A stretch of 64,000 nucleotides of DNA from Leptospira sp. WS4.C2 (GTDB taxonomy: Bacteria > Spirochaetota > Leptospiria > Leptospirales > Leptospiraceae): assembly GCF_040833985.1 (NCBI RefSeq), contig NZ_CP162140.1, positions 1 through 64,000 on the forward strand, written 5' to 3'. The notes beneath the pieces are model-generated. The model ran no database searches and was not told the origin of the DNA. It was given only the letters and a program-made list of their open reading frames with translations. Both the position numbers and the translations under genes were made by a program. Positions 18,237 to 27,278 of this stretch are shown in pieces (positions within the stretch are counted from its first letter, which is position 1; the number at the start of each line of letters is the position of its first letter).

Positions 18237-19217
18237 CTAAGGAACTTCCGTAACAGATAGGATTCTTTTTATAATGGAATCTGTGCTGATATCCTCGCTA
18301 ATAGCATCAATGGTTAGGTGAAGTCGGTGTTTTACAATCTCCGAAAAAAAACGTTGGATATCTTCAGGAATCACAAAGTCACGTCCCTCTAACAATGCAT
18401 TGATCCTGCTTACCTTAAGCATGGCAATACTAGCCCTCGGGCTGACACCGTGTTGGATAAAATTCTTTAATTCATTGTCAGTTGTGGTTTCTGGTCTTGT
18501 GTTCCTTGTTAGGTTTACAATGTAGTTTTGGAGTTTTGGTTCAACAAAGACATTGTTGGATATTTCCGAAATCTTTTGAATTTCCTTTGGGGAAATGGTC
18601 TTTTTCGGATATTTCTTTGTGAAATCTAAATTGCCATGTTGGTGTAAAATAGATACTTCATCGTCAAATGACGGATAGGTGACTATCACTTTGAATAAAA
18701 AGCGATCCAATTGTGCTTCTGGGAGAGGGTAAGTTCCTTCTTGGTCAATTGGATTTTGAGTTGCAATTACAAAAAATGGAGGCTCCAAATCAAAAGTCTG
18801 ATCTGCAATGGAGACTTGTCTTTCTTCCATACATTGTAATAAAGCGGATTGAACCTTGGCAGGTGCCCTATTGATTTCATCGGCTAACAAAACATTGGTG
18901 AATATGGGACCTTTTCTGATTTCAAAGGATGATGTTTTGGGATTAAAGATGTTTGTGCCGGTAAGGTCTGCTGGCAATAAGTCTGGTGTAAACTGCACTC
19001 TGGAATATTTCGCATCGATAGTGGATGCTAAATTTTTTGCTACAAGAGTTTTTGCAAGGCCTGGCATTCCTTCGAGTAAGACATGCCCATTGCCAATTAA
19101 TCCGACAAAAAGGGATTGGATCACATTATCCATCCCTGATATTGATTTCGATAGTTCCGACCGAAGTAGTTTTACTTGGTCGGATATTTCAGTAATTTGT
19201 TCTTTGTTTATTTGCAT
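18237..19217 (-). CDS. moxR: MoxR-family AAA+ ATPase
   Basis: A 326-residue AAA+ ATPase of the MoxR family. Walker A is GMPGLAKT (residues 50-57), Walker B and the following motif are VLLADEINRAP (~109-119), and sensor 1 is FFVIATQNPID. The C-terminal AAA lid is present. It probably remodels VWA-domain client complexes encoded downstream. The 3-prime end abuts the DUF58 gene and its start overlaps the upstream lipoprotein gene by 10 bp. Confidence 0.95.
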   Translation of the reverse strand: MQINKEQITEISDQVKLLRSELSKSISGMDNVIQSLFVGLIGNGHVLLEGMPGLAKTLVAKNLASTIDAKYSRVQFTPDLLPADLTGTNIFNPKTSSFEIRKGPIFTNVLLADEINRAPAKVQSALLQCMEERQVSIADQTFDLEPPFFVIATQNPIDQEGTYPLPEAQLDRFLFKVIVTYPSFDDEVSILHQHGNLDFTKKYPKKTISPKEIQKISEISNNVFVEPKLQNYIVNLTRNTRPETTTDNELKNFIQHGVSPRASIAMLKVSRINALLEGRDFVIPEDIQRFFSEIVKHRLHLTIDAISEDISTDSIIKRILSVTEVP

Positions 19218-20527
19218 TGCGATGGAGTCATTTTTGGCATTGGTTTATCAATCATATAGTATTCTGTTTTGCCTCCAATGGTCCAACATCCCATCTTTCT
19301 TCCTTGAGGTTCCACAGGCCCTTTCCCAAGCTCTTTCCCATCTTCTGAATATTCGGTGGCATCCTCAGTCGAACGAATTACCATTCTTTTTTTTCCAGAT
19401 GGATAGAAGTAAGTATAAGGAATACTTGGTTTGTAATTAAGTTTTAAGTCTTGAGTTTCTTCATCAATTTTGACGAGTGAAAAGAATAATTTTCCTTCTC
19501 CAAGAATTTTACCTGTATTATCATAAACTTTAGCAGATTCTAACATACTTTCGTTAGCCATATTGCCTTGGTATCCAATCTGCCCATTTTTATAGTAGAA
19601 CTTCCATTCGCCGGTCCTTGTGTGTTTTCTTGGTCCGGTCCCAAATATTTTCCCGTCAGCGTAGTATTCTTTCCAGACTCCTGTTCTTTCATACTTAATG
19701 TCTAAGTTATCAGAATTTTCTTTTTTGGAATAGGTTCCTTCCGCTAAAACGTTTCCTTTTGGTCCAAACATTTTCCACAAACCGGAACGAACATCTGACA
19801 CATATGATCCTTGTGATTCTATTGCACCATCTTTGTAATAATTTATTTCTTGTCCGTTTTTTAGTCCGTTGTTATAAGAAACTTTTGTTTTGATTCCGTT
19901 TCCATCAGCCCCTACAAAGTAGTATGTCCATTCGCCATCTTCTTCGTTGTCTTTAAAAGATCCCTTTTCTACCCACTCACCTTTATTATTCTTTCTGTAG
20001 TAAGGCCCATTTTTTTTATCATCTACATAGGTTGTTTCTGAGGTTACGTTACCTTGTTTGTCGAAAGTTTTAGCGATTCCTTCTTTTTTCCCATCCACCC
20101 AAGGAGTTTCTGCAAGGAATTTTTGTGGACTGTCTGGATCGGGTTTTTTCCAAATTCCTGTTTTTTTGCCATCTATATACTCGCCCACTTGGTCTAGCGT
20201 AGATTTGTATTTTGGATTTTCTGCTGTGGAACCTGGCTGTTCGAATTGAATGTATTCTTCCCAGGATCCTTGTTTGGGTAATGATTTGATTTTTGCAGGA
20301 GCAAACTTTGTTACTTGATCTTCTGTACATTTTGCACCGCCGCATTCCGCTTTTACTTCGCCAATCGCACGGATTCCGCCTGAGTTCTTGAAACGTTCTG
20401 TTCTGACCCATTTTCCTTTGGAGAATTTTAATTCAAACTCTTGGTCACCCGACCCGTCTTTTATGGAGGCACCGGAACATTGGATGGCCAGTATTGTAAT
20501 GAGTAAGTAGAGAAATTTTAGTTTCAT
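19208..20527 (-). CDS. MORN/YwqK-type repeat lipoprotein
   Basis: A 439-residue putative lipoprotein. A signal peptide ends in a lipobox-like LAIQC, with Cys17 as the lipidation site. The rest is a series of ~22-25-residue MORN-variant (YwqK-like) repeats with patterns such as GxWKxYYxDGKxxxxGxY and KNGxxxxYYKDGAIESQG, about ten units. Such repeats form beta sheets; the function here is unknown. It overlaps the thioesterase by 4 bp and moxR by 10 bp, so it is the probable lead-in to the moxR-bat genes. Confidence 0.85.
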   Translation of the reverse strand: MKLKFLYLLITILAIQCSGASIKDGSGDQEFELKFSKGKWVRTERFKNSGGIRAIGEVKAECGGAKCTEDQVTKFAPAKIKSLPKQGSWEEYIQFEQPGSTAENPKYKSTLDQVGEYIDGKKTGIWKKPDPDSPQKFLAETPWVDGKKEGIAKTFDKQGNVTSETTYVDDKKNGPYYRKNNKGEWVEKGSFKDNEEDGEWTYYFVGADGNGIKTKVSYNNGLKNGQEINYYKDGAIESQGSYVSDVRSGLWKMFGPKGNVLAEGTYSKKENSDNLDIKYERTGVWKEYYADGKIFGTGPRKHTRTGEWKFYYKNGQIGYQGNMANESMLESAKVYDNTGKILGEGKLFFSLVKIDEETQDLKLNYKPSIPYTYFYPSGKKRMVIRSTEDATEYSEDGKELGKGPVEPQGRKMGCWTIGGKTEYYMIDKPMPKMTPSQCK

Positions 20528-21066
20528 GTTTCTATCCTATCAAAGAGATGTGCGCGTTTCAATTTATTTACCGATAGCAATTCGTTCGCAATCGCTATTT
20601 TCCCTCCGGTTAACTTATCAGAAAAAAAACGCGGAGGAAGTATATGGAAAGCACCCTCCCCTTTTACATATAGTATCTCTCCATCAAGCGATGTGAGTTC
20701 ACATTCTAATAATACTTTGCGTTTTGCTTTTTTGATTGGCCATGCGCGAATGAGTAATTCTTTTTCGACAGGTGTTGCTTTGTGAAATTTAAAACTCATC
20801 GTATCTGTCATAACGATATAACCTAAGTGAAAACACAGTCCGCCCATCGCTTCATCTAAAACTGTCGAAAGAATTCCGCCATGGACAAATCCTGGAGCGC
20901 CATTGTACATTTTTTTAAAACTATAGGTAAAGTTTACTTCTCCCGTTTCATCATGGAAGGTGAAGTCTGCAACTAGTCCCAATGGGTTTTCTTTCCCGCA
21001 TCCAAAACATGTATCGTGATGGATTTCGTATCCATGTTTCGAGGGATTTTCTATAGGCTGATTCAT
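20524..21066 (-). CDS. Hotdog-fold thioesterase (PaaI-like)
   Basis: A 180-residue hotdog-fold protein that probably hydrolyses acyl-CoA thioesters. The diagnostic motif HGGILSTVLDEAMG lies at about residues 62-75, and the N-terminus has a CFGCGKENP block that is common in this subfamily. The chain is longer than a minimal PaaI by ~40 residues at the C-terminus. It lies 17 bp downstream of the alpha/beta hydrolase and overlaps the MORN lipoprotein by 4 bp. Confidence 0.85.
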   Translation of the reverse strand: MNQPIENPSKHGYEIHHDTCFGCGKENPLGLVADFTFHDETGEVNFTYSFKKMYNGAPGFVHGGILSTVLDEAMGGLCFHLGYIVMTDTMSFKFHKATPVEKELLIRAWPIKKAKRKVLLECELTSLDGEILYVKGEGAFHILPPRFFSDKLTGGKIAIANELLSVNKLKRAHLFDRIET

Positions 21067-21083
21067 TCATTGTCCTTAATTAT

Positions 21084-21923
21084 TTATTTTTCTAAAAATT
21101 CTATAATGGCAGAGGATACTTCCTTCGGAGAATCCATATGCAGATGGTGGCCACCCGGTAAAATCACTTCAGTTAAGAATTTTACAGCATCTTTTCTGGG
21201 TTTGTATTTTTCAGCTATTGGGTAACCCGATTTATCACCTAAGACTAGCAAGGTTGGACATGCAATCCGTTTACAAAAGGATATGATTTGTTCTTCCGTG
21301 TAGCGAAAAAATGAATTATAATGTAGTCTTAAATCCCTTCTTGGTTTTAAACCTTTTGGAGTTTTCTCAATCCCCCGCTCCATAAGAATTTCTGCAGATT
21401 CTTTATTCATATCACCTGCTCGCATTCTTACACTCACAGCTGATTCCATATCGGGGAAGAAAGTTTCTTTTTTTCCCCGAGGGTGCAGTATTTGTTTGAT
21501 AGCTTCTGTAAGTATATCTGGTGCTGATTCCGAGAGGTTAGTGAGTGGGCCAAGGGATTCAATTAAAACAAGTTTTCTGATTTTTAAAAGATTGGTTCCC
21601 GCAACTAACGTTGAGACTGCGGCACCCATGGAATGTGCCATCAAAATAAAGTCCTCTAACCCAAGTGCTTGTGCGATTGATACTACCTCAAGTGCATATT
21701 CGGCAAAATAATAAACTGTATTTTCCGGTTTATGGCTAGATTTTCCGTGACCCGGAAAATCGATAGAAATGAAACGATAATCTGGAAAAAACTTTGCAAG
21801 CGGCGCAAAACTATTGGCATTGTCTAACCAACCATGGAATGCAAGGATAGGTATTCCTTGCGGATTCCCCCACTCAACCCCCTCAATGGAGTGGAATTTT
21901 GTGTGAATCGAAATCGGCAACAT
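21084..21923 (-). CDS. Alpha/beta-hydrolase
   Basis: A 279-residue serine hydrolase. The oxyanion region FHGWLDN (29-35), FPGHG (56-60) and the nucleophile elbow AHSMGAA with Ser98 are present, and GGHHLHMD near the C-terminus supplies the catalytic His. It has Ala where the first Gly of GxSxG usually stands (A-H-S-M-G). Esterase or lipase-like; substrate unknown. No signal peptide. It heads the minus-strand string that leads to the Bat operon and is divergent from the small exported gene at 22016. Confidence 0.88.
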   Translation of the reverse strand: MLPISIHTKFHSIEGVEWGNPQGIPILAFHGWLDNANSFAPLAKFFPDYRFISIDFPGHGKSSHKPENTVYYFAEYALEVVSIAQALGLEDFILMAHSMGAAVSTLVAGTNLLKIRKLVLIESLGPLTNLSESAPDILTEAIKQILHPRGKKETFFPDMESAVSVRMRAGDMNKESAEILMERGIEKTPKGLKPRRDLRLHYNSFFRYTEEQIISFCKRIACPTLLVLGDKSGYPIAEKYKPRKDAVKFLTEVILPGGHHLHMDSPKEVSSAIIEFLEK

Positions 21924-22015
21924 ATACCTAAGGCTTTTCGATTCCTTCCCAGTGTAAACATTTATCTTTTGGATTTAGGCTTGATTCTTTTTTGCTTTTT
22001 TTATGGAATTTGTTC

Positions 22016-22444
22016 ATGAATCGTTTTCTTTTGATTGCCTTATTGATTCTTCATGGATTGCCCTTATTTGCAGACCCCAAACTAAAAGTTATCTGTTTCA
22101 GTTTATCTGACTGCGAATTTAAAGCAGAAGCAACTACAATCCATCGGAAAAAAATCACCTTACTTAGTTTTGGACTTTCTGAATATGCCAAAGATGCCTC
22201 GGCTCAGAAACTAATCCCAATTTACTTAAAACGTGCGAAGTCTATTATCCTCGAAGCGAATGGTGATACAGGCTATAAGGGAGAAGTGATCCTGAAAGTA
22301 AACCATAAGCCAGAATACAAACAGTCTCAATTGTTAAAAGCAGAGGATGACCTCCATTTTCTTGAGGCAAACCAAACGAACCTATCTAAAGAACAGTCCT
22401 CTCAATTAGTAGAACTACAAAGTTTACTAGGCCAATCGAAATGA
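22016..22444 (+). CDS. Small exported protein, unknown
   Basis: A 142-residue hypothetical protein. The ATG at 22016 gives a clean signal peptide (MNRF, hydrophobic core, cleavage near LFA-DP); the upstream TTG at 21992 in the same frame adds eight residues ahead of it and is less likely. The mature part is mostly lysine-rich with two cysteines close together (Cys residues about 29 and 35). It ends in an ATGA overlap with the next small gene, so the two form a pair. Confidence 0.65.
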   Translation: MNRFLLIALLILHGLPLFADPKLKVICFSLSDCEFKAEATTIHRKKITLLSFGLSEYAKDASAQKLIPIYLKRAKSIILEANGDTGYKGEVILKVNHKPEYKQSQLLKAEDDLHFLEANQTNLSKEQSSQLVELQSLLGQSK

Positions 22445-22695
22445 CGCGGCAAGTATTGATTGTATTTTTATTTGTCTTTTCTTGTGCACAGCTCTCTCGT
22501 GAAGACCAATTCCGAGAGGAGTGTGAGAAAACTAGAAATAGGAGTTACTTGTTTATGTTGCCTATTCTTGAAAGGCATACAAGTAGCGGAAACACAGAAC
22601 TTAATGCAACTGTATGGATTGCAAACTCCGAGTTGGCATTTAAAAAATGTATTTCCGAAGCAGAGAAGAATCGTTACAACTTAAGATCGAACTGA
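22441..22695 (+). CDS. Small putative lipoprotein
   Basis: An 84-residue protein with a short signal peptide and lipobox-like VFSC (Cys15). The mature part is charged and contains two further Cys residues (about 28 and 69) that could form a disulfide. No family recognised. It overlaps the preceding gene by 4 bp and converges with the NADH dehydrogenase gene, sharing 15 bp at the ends. Confidence 0.6.
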   Translation: MTRQVLIVFLFVFSCAQLSREDQFREECEKTRNRSYLFMLPILERHTSSGNTELNATVWIANSELAFKKCISEAEKNRYNLRSN

Positions 22696-23952
22696 AAGTT
22701 CATCCATCTCTTCTTGGATGAGCCTAGATCCGGCTCGGAATGTTAAATAACTCCATACCCAACTGAGTAAAGTGCTCACTTTGTTTTTAAATCCAACTTG
22801 GTATACAAGATGTACGAAAAGCCATCCTAGCCATCCTAAAATTCCTTTTAATCGAATTTTTCCGAACTCGGCAACGGCATCCGTTCTTCCTATTGTTGCC
22901 ATATTCCCTTTATCAAAGTAATGGAAAGGGGTAATGGATTTTTTCTTTTCGATCGATTCGATGATTTTCGCAACATACCTTCCTTGTTGCATAGCTACAG
23001 GGGATACTCCTGGCAGAGGTCTTGTGAGACCTTTGCTATAATTGGCCGCATCTCCGATAACAAATACTTCTGGATATTCAATTGTCCGGCAATATTCATC
23101 TACTATGATTCGATTCGCCTTATCCTTGTTAATTGACAAAGCTTTTGCTAGTGCTGATCCCTCGACTCCTGCTGCCCAAATAACAGTTTTGGATTCTATA
23201 GTTCTATCTTTCAGAACAACACCTGTGTCGGTAATATCTACTACGGGGGAATTTGTAAGCACTTCCACTCCCCTACTCTCCAGTTTTTCTTTGGTAAAGG
23301 CACTCGACTTTTCGCTAAAGGCTGTAAGTAACCGGGGGCCTGCTTCAATTAGTGTCACTTTTGTCATACCGGAATCTATGTTTCGGAAGTCTTTGCGAAT
23401 GATATTGTGAGAAAGTTCAGCAATAGAACCAGCAAGTTCTACTCCAGTCGGTCCGCCTCCGATAATGACATAGTGCATAAAACTTTTAGCTTTTTCGTAG
23501 TTACCGATCAATTCCGCTTGTTCGAAGGAGAGGAGGATCCTTCTTCTGATCGCTAAAGCATCTTTTAGGTTTTTTAGTCCGAGTGTTTTTTCTTTCCAGC
23601 TATGGTTCCCAAAATAACTAGTTCTTGCTCCCGTTGCTAAAATTAAGTAGTCGTAGGTTTCCGAATTATTTTGGAATTTAACTTCGCGTTTTTTGAAATC
23701 GACTTCAGTGACATCACCGAGGAGAATTTTGACGTTTTTATATTTTGTTGTGATGGATCTAGAGGGAATCGCAATGTCAGCTGGCGATAACACTGCAGTT
23801 GCCACTTGGTATAAAAGTGGTTGGAAAAGGTGGTGATTTTTTTTATCAACGACAGTGATGTCAAAAGATTTGTGGTTTGCGAGAGATTTGATTACTTGTA
23901 ATCCACCAAACCCGGCCCCAACGATTAATATTTTTTTCTTTATTTGAGACAT
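22681..23952 (-). CDS. ndh: Type II NADH dehydrogenase / NAD(P)-FAD oxidoreductase
   Basis: A 423-residue flavoprotein of the NDH-2 family that should pass electrons from NADH to the quinone pool without proton pumping. FAD-binding GAGFGG is at residues 12-17, a second dinucleotide-binding GGGPTGVELAG near 165-175, and the FAD motif VFVIGDAAN near 290. The C-terminal region is amphipathic, fitting membrane association. The ATG at 23952 is preferred over the longer frame (23991) because GGGAG lies seven bases before it. It overlaps the phosphatase gene by 13 bp. Confidence 0.9.
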   Translation of the reverse strand: MSQIKKKILIVGAGFGGLQVIKSLANHKSFDITVVDKKNHHLFQPLLYQVATAVLSPADIAIPSRSITTKYKNVKILLGDVTEVDFKKREVKFQNNSETYDYLILATGARTSYFGNHSWKEKTLGLKNLKDALAIRRRILLSFEQAELIGNYEKAKSFMHYVIIGGGPTGVELAGSIAELSHNIIRKDFRNIDSGMTKVTLIEAGPRLLTAFSEKSSAFTKEKLESRGVEVLTNSPVVDITDTGVVLKDRTIESKTVIWAAGVEGSALAKALSINKDKANRIIVDEYCRTIEYPEVFVIGDAANYSKGLTRPLPGVSPVAMQQGRYVAKIIESIEKKKSITPFHYFDKGNMATIGRTDAVAEFGKIRLKGILGWLGWLFVHLVYQVGFKNKVSTLLSWVWSYLTFRAGSRLIQEEMDELSVRS

Positions 23953-24428
23953 TTCTCTACTCCCAAGAAATTTAAAAAGCCATGAGAACAATCTTCCACT
24001 AGATTTTGAACCATTTCAAATGCAGATTCATTTTTATAATATGGATCAGGAATTATTGGAATGCCTTGGTCACTTCTAAACTGGCCAAACAGGAATACTT
24101 TTTCCTGAATTTTTTTATCAGTAGTTAGACTGATTACATCTTGAAAGTTGTTCTCGTCCATTACCAACAAATAGTCAAAATGAGATAAATCTTTTTCGTT
24201 TATTTTTCTGGACTTGTGTGTTAAACGGATTCCTCGTTTTTCTGCGACTTTTCGTGTTCTTGGATCAGCTAAATCACCATCATGGTATCCTGAGGTTCCG
24301 CACGAATCGATTTCAAATAAGTTTTCTAACTTCTTTTGTTGTATTAGATTTTGGAATGCTCCTTCTGCAGCGGGAGATCGGCAAATGTTTCCCAAGCAGA
24401 TAAAGAGGACTTTGGTTTTTTCTTTCAT
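23940..24428 (-). CDS. Low-molecular-weight protein tyrosine phosphatase
   Basis: A 162-residue LMW-PTP/arsenate-reductase-fold enzyme. The active-site loop C-L-G-N-I-C-R-S is at residues 11-18 (Cys11 nucleophile, Arg17), and the general-acid motif DPYY is near residue 127. Length and motifs fit a cytosolic phosphotyrosine phosphatase. It sits directly after the metallopeptidase gene (adjacent bases) and overlaps ndh. Confidence 0.93.
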   Translation of the reverse strand: MKEKTKVLFICLGNICRSPAAEGAFQNLIQQKKLENLFEIDSCGTSGYHDGDLADPRTRKVAEKRGIRLTHKSRKINEKDLSHFDYLLVMDENNFQDVISLTTDKKIQEKVFLFGQFRSDQGIPIIPDPYYKNESAFEMVQNLVEDCSHGFLNFLGVEKCLK

Positions 24429-25103
24429 TTAATTTAGATAGTAAATATACTTTTTGCCAATTTCTTTAAGCCATTTTTCTGCAACTTTGTAATCTGGGTT
24501 TTGTGATTCCACAATTTTCCAAAATTTTGAGGAGTGATTATGTTCGATAGTATGAGCGATTTCATGTAAGATAATGTATTCGATAATATTGTCTGGGCAA
24601 TGTACTAAACTTAGGTTTAGCGATATTTGATTTTTTGAATTGCAGCTTCCCCAGAGGGATCGCATTGTTTTGATAGAAATTTTTGTGACTTTTGTATTTA
24701 AAGCAGTTGCGGTTGTCTCTACTAGTGGTTTGATTTTTTCTAGAAGTATTTCCTTTAACGCAAGTTTTCCTTTGCGAATCCTAGATAATTCCTTGTTTAG
24801 ATTTGGAATCTGAATGGTTCCTTCGGTATAGTTATATTTTTTTTGGGAGCTTAGATAGATGGTTGTCGGGATTCCAAAAATATGGGTTCTTTCCCCGTCT
24901 TCGAATTTTAATTTTTTTGGAATATCTTTCGGTAGTTCTTTAAGTTTGGATAGAATCCAGTCTTTTTTTTCAGATAAGAATTCTTCCAGTTGTTTTTTAT
25001 GTACCCTCGCGGGATGTTTTAAAACTACTTTTCCATTCTGATACACTACTAGTGAGATAGTTTTCCCTTTTGTAGTTTTTCTTTCGATTTTAAAATCTAT
25101 CAT
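24429..25103 (-). CDS. SprT/YgjP-like metallopeptidase (DUF45)
   Basis: A 224-residue cytosolic zinc metallopeptidase-like protein. The HEIAH motif has ligands His180 and His184 and catalytic Glu181, and a likely third ligand is His190 in the N-H-S-S-K-F-W segment, as in YgjP proteins. The motif RSLWGSC upstream (148-154) is also typical. Function in the family is poorly defined. Tight spacing places it in an operon with the phosphatase and ndh. Confidence 0.88.
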   Translation of the reverse strand: MIDFKIERKTTKGKTISLVVYQNGKVVLKHPARVHKKQLEEFLSEKKDWILSKLKELPKDIPKKLKFEDGERTHIFGIPTTIYLSSQKKYNYTEGTIQIPNLNKELSRIRKGKLALKEILLEKIKPLVETTATALNTKVTKISIKTMRSLWGSCNSKNQISLNLSLVHCPDNIIEYIILHEIAHTIEHNHSSKFWKIVESQNPDYKVAEKWLKEIGKKYIYYLN

Positions 25104-25119
25104 TATCTATTAGTTAGTT

Positions 25120-26166
25120 TTACTCTTCTGTTTTTGGTATTACTTTTTCAGAATTTTCTGACCCCCCAGACCAGTCCACTTTGTTTAGCGCTCCAATTTC
25201 GATAGAATAATCCTTAATGTTAATATGCGATTTAAAGCCACTGACTAAATTAGAAGTTAAATCTTCCGTTGTAAGACCTCCTTGCGATGTAAACCTTCCT
25301 TCAGAAAAAAATCTCCGGTGATTGATTCGGATATAACTTAACCAGGTAGGACTCATTTTATACCCTACTTCTGCCTTTGAAGCCCAACCTAAGCCATAAT
25401 TTTCAGAGAAAAAATTGATAGATCGTTGAACGTGAAAATCTCTGGTTTTAATCCTTCCGAACGATGGCATAAAACTAAAGTCTAAATAGAAATCGCCAGC
25501 TGAATAACGATAACCACCTCCACCAAAGAATTCCCAAAGATCGTTGGAAAAACTAAGCCCCATTCCAATTGGTCCATAGAATACCGGAGTAGAATCTATG
25601 AATTGATTCACATCGTAGAATAAGTATTTGAAGTATGAATACCTTACTCCTGCTGAAAGAAAAAAGCCAGAACCATCAGCCCAATAATTGGGATTTGCAT
25701 TCTGAAAATAATACCTCCCATTTAATTCTGCTTTGTTTTCGAATACTGTGGATTTCCCTTTGCCATCAGCAAAGTTGCGGCTTCCGGCATAAATAGTAGC
25801 AGAGTCTCTATAACTCCATTCGCGAGTTGCGATGTTCGTCGTATTTTCTGTAGATATAGAACCGAGGACAAAATCCTCATCGCGTGCTTCGCCTGATTTT
25901 TGATACCAGCCAGTGGTTTTTAGCGCTCCACTAACTTCCCAACGATCCTTGGTGAATATTCCTTGAATGCCAAATAGTGAGAACGTCCTCGGGAAAGTGA
26001 TCCGTGATCCTCCTCGAATTCCAGATAAGTTTGGGTATTTGTTTCCTGTTTCGAAGATATACTCTCCGCCTGATTTTTCGACACTAGGTCCCCAGATTAT
26101 TTCTGCATAGACCGGAGTCAGACTTATGAGTAGAAATAAAAAAGGGATTTTGGAAATTTTGGGCAC
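25120..26166 (-). CDS. Putative outer-membrane beta-barrel protein
   Basis: A 348-residue exported protein. A signal peptide ends near VYA-EI. The mature part alternates aromatic and polar residues in many short strands with loops rich in Gly, Ser, Asn and Asp, and short aromatic segments such as YFKYLFYDV, consistent with a barrel of 10 or more strands. Some texture recalls omptins, but no catalytic residues can be placed, so this is only a suggestion. The GTG at 26166 and the TTG just before it are both possible starts. No neighbour explains its role. Confidence 0.6.
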   Translation of the reverse strand: MPKISKIPFLFLLISLTPVYAEIIWGPSVEKSGGEYIFETGNKYPNLSGIRGGSRITFPRTFSLFGIQGIFTKDRWEVSGALKTTGWYQKSGEARDEDFVLGSISTENTTNIATREWSYRDSATIYAGSRNFADGKGKSTVFENKAELNGRYYFQNANPNYWADGSGFFLSAGVRYSYFKYLFYDVNQFIDSTPVFYGPIGMGLSFSNDLWEFFGGGGYRYSAGDFYLDFSFMPSFGRIKTRDFHVQRSINFFSENYGLGWASKAEVGYKMSPTWLSYIRINHRRFFSEGRFTSQGGLTTEDLTSNLVSGFKSHINIKDYSIEIGALNKVDWSGGSENSEKVIPKTEE

Positions 26167-26267
26167 CAACGTAAGTTCTCTTTTACCCCTTAGTTGTAAA
26201 TTCCTAAATTAATTTTGAGGAGGGGTCACAATTGGAGGTATAGATCTCTTCATTCTAAGTCTTCGAC

Positions 26268-26300
26268 CTCCTAGGGGTGAAATGATTTCACCCCTAGGAG
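26268..26300. promoter_or_regulatory. 33-bp perfect palindrome upstream of parA2 (candidate parS)
   Basis: Two 16-bp arms (26268-26283 and 26285-26300) are exact reverse complements around a single central G. The inner 21 bp (10-bp arm GGGGTGAAAT, one base, ATTTCACCCC) recur inside parB2 at 27833-27853. It lies 52 bp before the parA2 start. A ParB-binding centromere or an autoregulatory operator are the natural readings. Confidence 0.7.
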
Positions 26301-26317
26301 ACATAATTAAATTGACA
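26298..26317 (+). promoter_or_regulatory. Shared 13-mer and -35-like element before parA2
   Basis: GAGACATAATTAA at 26298-26310 is an exact copy of 1807-1819 in the rep leader. It is followed by TTGACA at 26312-26317, a consensus -35 box, but no convincing -10 box is seen at the right distance. The shared 13-mer suggests one regulator acts on both partition/replication loci. Confidence 0.4.
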
Positions 26318-26351
26318 GTATGGGTGGAATTAAGCACCCTTTGGGAAGGTT

Positions 26352-27278
26352 ATGGGCAAAACAGATATTACTTTGACTGAAGAAGAAGCAGCAAAATTTG
26401 TCGGTTTGAAAACCGATGAATTTTCTGACAAGGCAGCAGGTTTAAAAATTCCTGGATGGAAGTCTGGTGAGTTTAAACAATCTGTTCTATTGAAATATTT
26501 TGAACCTAGACGTTCTGATGGTTTTGATAGTCATGTAATCGCCGTTTCAAATCAAAAGGGAGGGGAGGGGAAAACAACAATTAGTTTGTATCTAGCAGAA
26601 GCTCTCGCTGAGAATCACAGGGTTCTCTTGATAGATTGGGATCCCCAGGCCAATGCGACCCAACTCTTTCTGAAAGATGACGTCCCTTCTGTGATGGATT
26701 ATTTAGGATACAGGGGAAAAAAGGCACGAAATATTGAACCCGCAATTAAAACAATTGGTGAAAATTTTGATTTACTTCCCTCTACATTGGAGCTTGCAAA
26801 CTTAACCACTCCTTATGAGAGAGATGATTTCGAATTATTGAATGAAGCAATTCTTCCTCTGCGTTCACGATATGAATATATAATTATAGATTGCCCACCT
26901 TCCCTTGGCCTGATATTAGAAAATGCATTGATCTGTGCCGATTACATACTAGTGCCTATCCAAACTAGGGCGTTCAGTTTACAAGGTATTAAAGATTTAT
27001 ACGAAACATTTCTGAAAATTCAAAAAAAGGCAAATCAAAGACTAAAGTTATTAGGTGCTGTATTAAACCAGTATGAAGGCCAAAAAGCACTTGCTGGTTT
27101 GGCAGAGGGTGTAAAAAAATATTTTCCTGTTTTTGAAACAGTCATTCAACGGCGCGAAGCTATTCCGCAGGCCCAAGCTAAGATGTCTTTTTTAGCTAAA
27201 ATAGACTTAGCTACGATGAAAAATTTTAGAGATCTTGCAATAGAGGTTAAAAGTAAAATAGATGTCCAAAAAAACTGA
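26352..27278 (+). CDS. parA: ParA-family ATPase with N-terminal DNA-binding extension (copy 2)
   Basis: A 308-residue ParA. Residues 1-~50 form an extra helix-turn-helix/excisionase-like module (TLTEEEAAKFVGLK...). The ATPase domain follows, with Walker A KGGEGKTT at 69-76, DWDPQAN and IIIDCPPS. It shares the unusual Glu in Walker A with ParA1. The N-terminal domain suggests it represses its own promoter, as type Ia ParAs do. GGAAGG immediately before the ATG is the ribosome site. It overlaps parB2 by 17 bp. Confidence 0.93.
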   Translation: MGKTDITLTEEEAAKFVGLKTDEFSDKAAGLKIPGWKSGEFKQSVLLKYFEPRRSDGFDSHVIAVSNQKGGEGKTTISLYLAEALAENHRVLLIDWDPQANATQLFLKDDVPSVMDYLGYRGKKARNIEPAIKTIGENFDLLPSTLELANLTTPYERDDFELLNEAILPLRSRYEYIIIDCPPSLGLILENALICADYILVPIQTRAFSLQGIKDLYETFLKIQKKANQRLKLLGAVLNQYEGQKALAGLAEGVKKYFPVFETVIQRREAIPQAQAKMSFLAKIDLATMKNFRDLAIEVKSKIDVQKN

